Below, in pieces: positions 15,723 to 18,461 of a stretch of 18,461 nt of DNA (positions are counted from its first letter, which is position 1; every line of letters begins with the position of its first letter). The position numbers were made by a program, and so were the translations under genes. The notes under the pieces are model-generated. The model did not search any database. It was not told where the DNA came from and saw nothing but the letters and a program-made list of their open reading frames with translations. The stretch lies in NCBI GenBank assembly GCA_044433365.1, contig JAWXTR010000060.1:1-18461 (forward strand), given 5' to 3'. This stretch comes from CAMQVM01 sp044433365. GTDB taxonomy: Bacteria; Bacteroidota; Bacteroidia; Bacteroidales; Rikenellaceae.

Positions 15723-16244
15723 ATGAAACCAGCAACAATTTTTGCAGTAGCAACTCTAATATTCTCATCTTTAATATTTGTATCTTGCGATAAAGATGGA
15801 GATACAACCAAACCTGTAATAGAACTTAGTGAACCTGAAGATGGTGAGGAGTTCTTGCCGGGTTCTGAAATATGTGTAGAGATGGATTTGAGCGACGACA
15901 CGGCTTTGGCATCATTCAAGATCAATATACATAATGCCTTTGATGGACATAGCCACGACACAGATTCGGATGACGATAGCGATGCAGACCACGATCACGA
16001 TGAGAACTACAACACTGATACAGAGAACGCATTCTACTACAATATGACATCGGACGATCTTGATATAGATATGCTAGGTCTTAGAAACTCACATCAGCAT
16101 ATCCACGTCGAAATCCCTGCGACTGCTGCTTATGGTGACTATCACCTTATGATCTACTGCTACGACACATCGGGCAATGAGAGCTACGTTGCGCGTAGTA
16201 TAGCAATCACAGCCGACGCCGAGGAGCATGACCATGATGAGTAG
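15723..16244 (+). CDS. DUF4625 lipoprotein, His/Asp-rich
   Basis: This 173-aa protein has a lipoprotein signal (SSLIFVSC, Cys at residue 22). The body fits DUF4625, an Ig-like surface domain common in Bacteroidota: DTTKPVIELSEPEDGEEFLP and the typical FKINIHNAFDGHSHD stretch, ending YDTSGNESYVARSIAITAD. Between the strands lies a run of His and Asp (residues about 75-95) and the C-terminus is EEHDHDE; both look like metal-binding segments. It starts 3 bp after the receptor gene ends, so it is surely co-transcribed and may capture the receptor's substrate at the cell surface. The strong terminator downstream closes the operon. Confidence 0.85.
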   Translation: MKPATIFAVATLIFSSLIFVSCDKDGDTTKPVIELSEPEDGEEFLPGSEICVEMDLSDDTALASFKINIHNAFDGHSHDTDSDDDSDADHDHDENYNTDTENAFYYNMTSDDLDIDMLGLRNSHQHIHVEIPATAAYGDYHLMIYCYDTSGNESYVARSIAITADAEEHDHDE

Positions 16245-16285
16245 GTCATAATAGTTACCACAAAAATCTCAGACAAGGGATAAAA

Positions 16286-16325
16286 GTTGAGTCACAGCTA
16301 AAATGTTTATTAGCTGTGACTCAAC
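16286..16325. terminator. Strong hairpin terminator
   Basis: GTTGAGTCACAGCTAA pairs perfectly with TTAGCTGTGACTCAAC (16 bp) around an 8-nt loop. The hairpin is preceded by AAAA and followed by TCCTGTTTT. It lies 41 bp after the DUF4625 stop codon and insulates that operon from the TetR gene. Confidence 0.8.
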
Positions 16326-16372
16326 TCCTGTTTTAGAGGCAAAAAAATTATTAAAATACCTAACAATAGCTA

Positions 16373-16403
16373 TTGACAACGAGGCGTAAACGCCCTACCT
16401 TTG
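16373..16403 (+). promoter_or_regulatory. Promoter of the TetR-family gene
   Basis: TTG at 16373-16375, a 20-bp gap and TACCTTTG at 16396-16403 fit the Bacteroidota -33/-7 pattern. Transcription would begin near 16409, about 25 nt before the start codon. Confidence 0.7.
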
Positions 16404-16427
16404 CACTATAATTAACGAACGGCGTTC
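16383..16427. promoter_or_regulatory. Two palindromes at the TetR promoter, candidate operators
   Basis: GGCGT-AA-ACGCC (16383-16394) lies in the spacer between the -33 and -7 boxes, and GAACG-G-CGTTC (16417-16427) lies between the transcription start and the ATG. Both are perfect and contain the half-site GGCGT. These positions are typical for autorepression by a TetR-family protein; the assignment is inferred from position. Confidence 0.5.
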
Positions 16428-16434
16428 ACTTTAA

Positions 16435-16956
16435 ATGCAAACACAAAAAGATATAGTAAGAGAGCAGATTTTATCTGTGGTTTGTAAACTCTTTCTTCGC
16501 AGAGGGTTTAGTGGAGTATCTATGCGTGACATCTCTAAGGATTCGGGGGTTGGTCTGAGCAATATCTACAACTACTTCAAGAATAAGAATGATATTTTTG
16601 GGGCGATTGTAAAGCCTGCGTTGGATAAATTATTCACTGCGGGGGATAAATATCACGCAGAGGAGATAGAGGATATTATGGTACTCACCAACAAAGAGCA
16701 TCACCAGAGTATTATAGGTGATTATTTGGCGCATATAATCAAATATCGAGTACCATATAAATTGCTATTCACCTGCTCGCAAGGCTCTGCGTATGCCAAC
16801 TTTAAAGATAAGTATTGTGACGAGATGATGAGAGATGGCAAAGAGTTTTTTGTGGAACTAAAACGTCGATACCCCGATGTAAAGTGTGATTTTTCTGATA
16901 CATTCCTCAGACTATTAACACTCACAAATCTGTCGTTGTATGAACTATGCGAATAA
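16435..16956 (+). CDS. TetR-family regulator, C-terminus truncated by a MITE insertion
   Basis: The protein is 173 aa as now encoded. The N-terminal TetR helix-turn-helix is complete: LFLRRGFSGVSMRDISKDSG followed by VGLSNIYNYFKNKNDIFGAI. The ligand-binding domain is helical and runs normally to LTLTNLSLYEL. The next two codons (C, E) and the stop lie in a 189-bp inserted element. Removing the element and one ATGAACTAT copy restores an in-frame ending LATNIMTKDKTKIAIEEFVQ then FQVAGWMELMKI, to a total of 203 aa. The lost part is the last helix, which in TetR proteins usually contributes to dimerisation, so dimer stability or ligand response may be impaired; DNA binding may persist. The expected target is itself and the ABC exporter downstream. 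Confidence 0.85.
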   Translation: MQTQKDIVREQILSVVCKLFLRRGFSGVSMRDISKDSGVGLSNIYNYFKNKNDIFGAIVKPALDKLFTAGDKYHAEEIEDIMVLTNKEHHQSIIGDYLAHIIKYRVPYKLLFTCSQGSAYANFKDKYCDEMMRDGKEFFVELKRRYPDVKCDFSDTFLRLLTLTNLSLYELCE

Positions 16957-17146
16957 AGGTTTGAAATTTTTGAGCTATTTTGAGCTATTTTTGCAATCAG
17001 AGTTGTAAAAAAATAACTTTTGTTAATGCTTTTTTAGAAAAAGCACGCCCTTTGGGCTGGCAAAAATCGTTCACTTGCGTTCACGGCTTCGCTCCGCTCG
17101 CAAAAAGCGGAAGAAGGTTTTTCAAACCTTTATTGGCATGAACTAT
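16940..17146 (+). mobile_element. Family-C MITE-like element (16949-17137) with 9-bp target duplication
   Basis: ATGAACTAT is repeated directly at 16940-16948 and 17138-17146. The 189-bp core begins GCGAATAAAGGTTTGAAA, and the reverse complement of its end begins GCCAATAAAGGTTTGAAA: an 18-bp inverted repeat with one mismatch. Inside are a direct repeat (GAGCTATTTT twice near 16972-16990), a hairpin GCTTTTT-TAG-AAAAAGC near 17028 and a GC-richer stretch. There is no coding capacity, so it depends on a transposase elsewhere. It lies inside the TetR gene. Confidence 0.85.
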
Positions 17147-17244
17147 TAGCAACAAATATTATGACAAAAGATAAAACAAAAATAGCAATAGAAGAGTTTG
17201 TGCAATTTCAAGTTGCAGGATGGATGGAGCTTATGAAGATATAA
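17147..17244 (+). pseudogene. Detached 3' end of the TetR-family gene
   Basis: With the last base of the duplicated target, the codons read LATNIMTKDKTKIAIEEFVQ and FQVAGWMELMKI, then TAA. This is the C-terminal helix of the interrupted regulator. It has an internal ATG at 17161 but no reason to be translated on its own. Confidence 0.75.
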
Positions 17245-17258
17245 GCTCTCTCTCTTTT

Positions 17259-17906
17259 GTTCGCCCAGCATGGGCGAACTCTAACGGGTATAAGTCCCGA
17301 GCGTGCCCTAATAGTGGGAAGCGCATAGCCCAAGACAAGGGTGTCCATCGTGAGGTGGAATCTGAAGGAAGTCGGCGGCAAAAGTCTGACCTGACGAACA
17401 GAAACCAGATATTAAGGCTGGTGGTGAGGGTAAGTTTGCAAAACGAAACAAAGTCCCTATAGCTATTCGGAATCACCATTAGTAAATCTGGCAGGTATAA
17501 GGCGGAAAGAGTTCGTTCTTAACTGGGGAGGTCTCACAGACGTGCGAAGCGGAAAGAAACAGTAGCACGGAGTAAAGCTTGTTGTGAGAAGTCAGCCGAG
17601 GTCATAGTAGCGGATTACGAGCTGATTTGCGAAGGACTGAACCTCGCAGTTTGTAAGTAAATGAATGTTACCCTTTACTGAATGATGAATGCAGAATAGA
17701 GTACCGCAGATGTACTTGCTACCTCTAAATGGATAGGACGGAATCCGAAGAGTATAGAGGAGCGCATAGTTCAGAGGCATAACTGAAAACAAAAACAACA
17801 AACACGTCAGTAATGATGTCAAAGCGAGGAACCGCCACGTGCGGAACCGCATGCGTGGTGGTGTGGGAGGTCGCAGTGGGAAATAATCCCACTGCTCCTA
17901 CCCGAT
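17259..17906 (+). mobile_element. ORF-less group II intron
   Basis: About 648 nt of structured RNA with no reverse transcriptase/maturase gene. The 5' end GTTCGCCCAGCATGGGCGAA is close to the usual GUGYG start. Domain I motifs typical of Bacteroidota group II introns follow (GGGTATAAGTCCCGAGCG, then GTGTCCATCGTGAGGTGGAA, then CGAACAGAAACCAGATATTA). Domain IV, where the maturase gene normally sits, is reduced to a short AC-rich stretch near 17787-17825. Domains V and VI are complete and the intron ends in ...CCGAT. Its boundaries are estimated to a few bases. It would need a maturase from another copy to splice or move. Short open frames within it on either strand are by-products of the RNA structure. 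Confidence 0.85.
17829..17902 (+). ncRNA. Group II intron domains V and VI
   Basis: Domain V: ACCGCCACG (17831-17839) pairs with CGTGGTGGT (17854-17862); a two-base bulge TG (17852-17853) and an upper stem TGCG-GAAC-CGCA (17840-17851) complete the catalytic hairpin. Domain VI: GCAGTGGGA pairs with TCCCACTGC, and an unpaired A near 17900, seven or so bases before the 3' end, is in the branch-point position. Confidence 0.8.
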
Positions 17907-17989
17907 TGTGAAAAATTTTGAAATATGTTCGTTTTTGAGAAAATATAAATTTAATAATAAACATCTATGAAAGAGAAAAATCATCTATT

Positions 17990-18461
17990 GTGAGTAGGCT
18001 ATTTCACTATGGGCCGAGCGTTAAGCACTACACTATCATTGGAATGGTGCTATCGGGTGTGAGTGCCGTCGTGGGGCTACTCCCCTTTGTTTTTATTTGG
18101 CTCTGCGTGAAGGAGCTGTTCACCTCATATCCTGCCATTAGTGGCGATAGTGATGCCCTTCGCTACGCTGCGATGGCTGTGGCAACGGCTATTGGGTCGA
18201 TACTTATTTATATTGTAGCTCTGCTATGCACCCACAAGTCAGCATTCCGCATAGCTACCAACATTCGAGTCGCTGCTATGTCGCACCTTATGAAGTTGCC
18301 GTTGGGTTATTTCTCGGCAAATGCCAGCGGTCGTCTGCGCCGCACGGTCAATGATAGTGCCTCTCGCACCGAGACCTTTTTGGCACACCAACTGCCCGAC
18401 CTTGTGGGTGCTTATATAACGCCAATTGCTGTTATCGTGCTTGTCTTTGCTGTGAATTGGA
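17990..18461 (+). CDS. ABC exporter, transmembrane domain, partial (runs off the window)
   Basis: The open frame from the GTG at 17990 encodes VSRLFHYGPSVKHYTIIGMV followed by type-I ABC exporter membrane segments: LSGVSAVVGLLPFVFIWLC, then IGSILIYIVALLCTHKSAFR, and the conserved LMKLPLGYFSANASGRLRR with a coupling-helix region. The ATPase domain lies beyond the window. A more natural start, ATG at 17967 (MKEK...), is out of frame because of a five-A run (17976-17980); six A's would give MKEKKSSIVSRLFHYG. The gene is more GC-rich than the efflux region. With the TetR-type regulator upstream it resembles the regulator plus paired ABC exporters common in Bacteroidota. Substrate is unknown. Confidence 0.8.
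   Translation, partial: MSRLFHYGPSVKHYTIIGMVLSGVSAVVGLLPFVFIWLCVKELFTSYPAISGDSDALRYAAMAVATAIGSILIYIVALLCTHKSAFRIATNIRVAAMSHLMKLPLGYFSANASGRLRRTVNDSASRTETFLAHQLPDLVGAYITPIAVIVLVFAVNW

Noticed and set aside
16286..16325. Perfect 16-bp palindrome as another MITE
   Set aside because: Its position after an operon, size and flanking A/T tracts fit a transcription terminator better; there is no target duplication.
17220..17852. Small open frames on both strands (for example 17220-17462 and 17592-17852)
   Set aside because: They lie in the conserved RNA domains of the group II intron and show no protein-family features.
1..18461. tRNA or rRNA genes
   Set aside because: I saw no tRNA cloverleaf or rRNA motifs, though I could not run a covariance search.

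Overview
The window comes from the Bacteroidota, most likely a low-GC member of the Bacteroidales. The evidence is promoters of the Bacteroides type (TTG/TTTG, 19-20 bp, TAnnTTTG), lipoproteins of the 6-bladed beta-propeller and DUF4625 types, AT-rich spacers, and an RND efflux operon with two permeases. Genus cannot be decided from the sequence.

Layout. (1) Positions 1-1403 hold a decayed beta-propeller lipoprotein gene. A 160-bp palindromic non-autonomous element (family A) with a TTAA target duplication splits it, and a second, inverted copy of the element lies just upstream. (2) Positions 1440-11507 hold an intact-looking efflux operon: two promoters and a structured leader, a TolC-like outer-membrane factor, a membrane-fusion lipoprotein, a small TPR-like lipoprotein of unknown role, and two consecutive RND permeases. 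Tandem 7-bp repeats (ATTATRN) sit directly before three of its start codons, and a second palindromic element (family B, TAA duplication) lies inside the operon. (3) Positions 11541-12731 are a gene graveyard: a second broken beta-propeller gene, a deleted family-B copy, a lipoprotein stub, and fragments of an Abi_2-like gene, an N6-methylase/helicase-like gene and a frameshifted SO_0444-type metal permease joined end to end. (4) Positions 12737-16244 look like a divergent metal-handling locus: a YecH/DUF2492 protein on the minus strand; on the plus strand a small His/Cys-rich membrane protein, a TonB-dependent receptor and a His/Asp-rich DUF4625 lipoprotein, closed by a strong hairpin terminator. 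(5) Positions 16373-18461 hold a TetR-family regulator with two palindromes at its promoter. Its last 32 codons are cut off by a 189-bp element (family C, 9-bp duplication). An ORF-less group II intron follows, then the start of an ABC exporter that runs off the window.

How it fits together. The efflux operon should form a tripartite pump across both membranes. The metal locus probably imports or buffers a transition metal; its inner-membrane permease partner is now a pseudogene. The TetR protein would be expected to control itself and the downstream ABC exporter, but it is truncated and separated from the exporter by the intron. The most striking feature is the load of small non-autonomous elements: three distinct palindromic families plus a minimal group II intron in 18 kb. 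Two families (A and C) sit inside genes whose reading frames are restored exactly when the element and one target duplication are removed.
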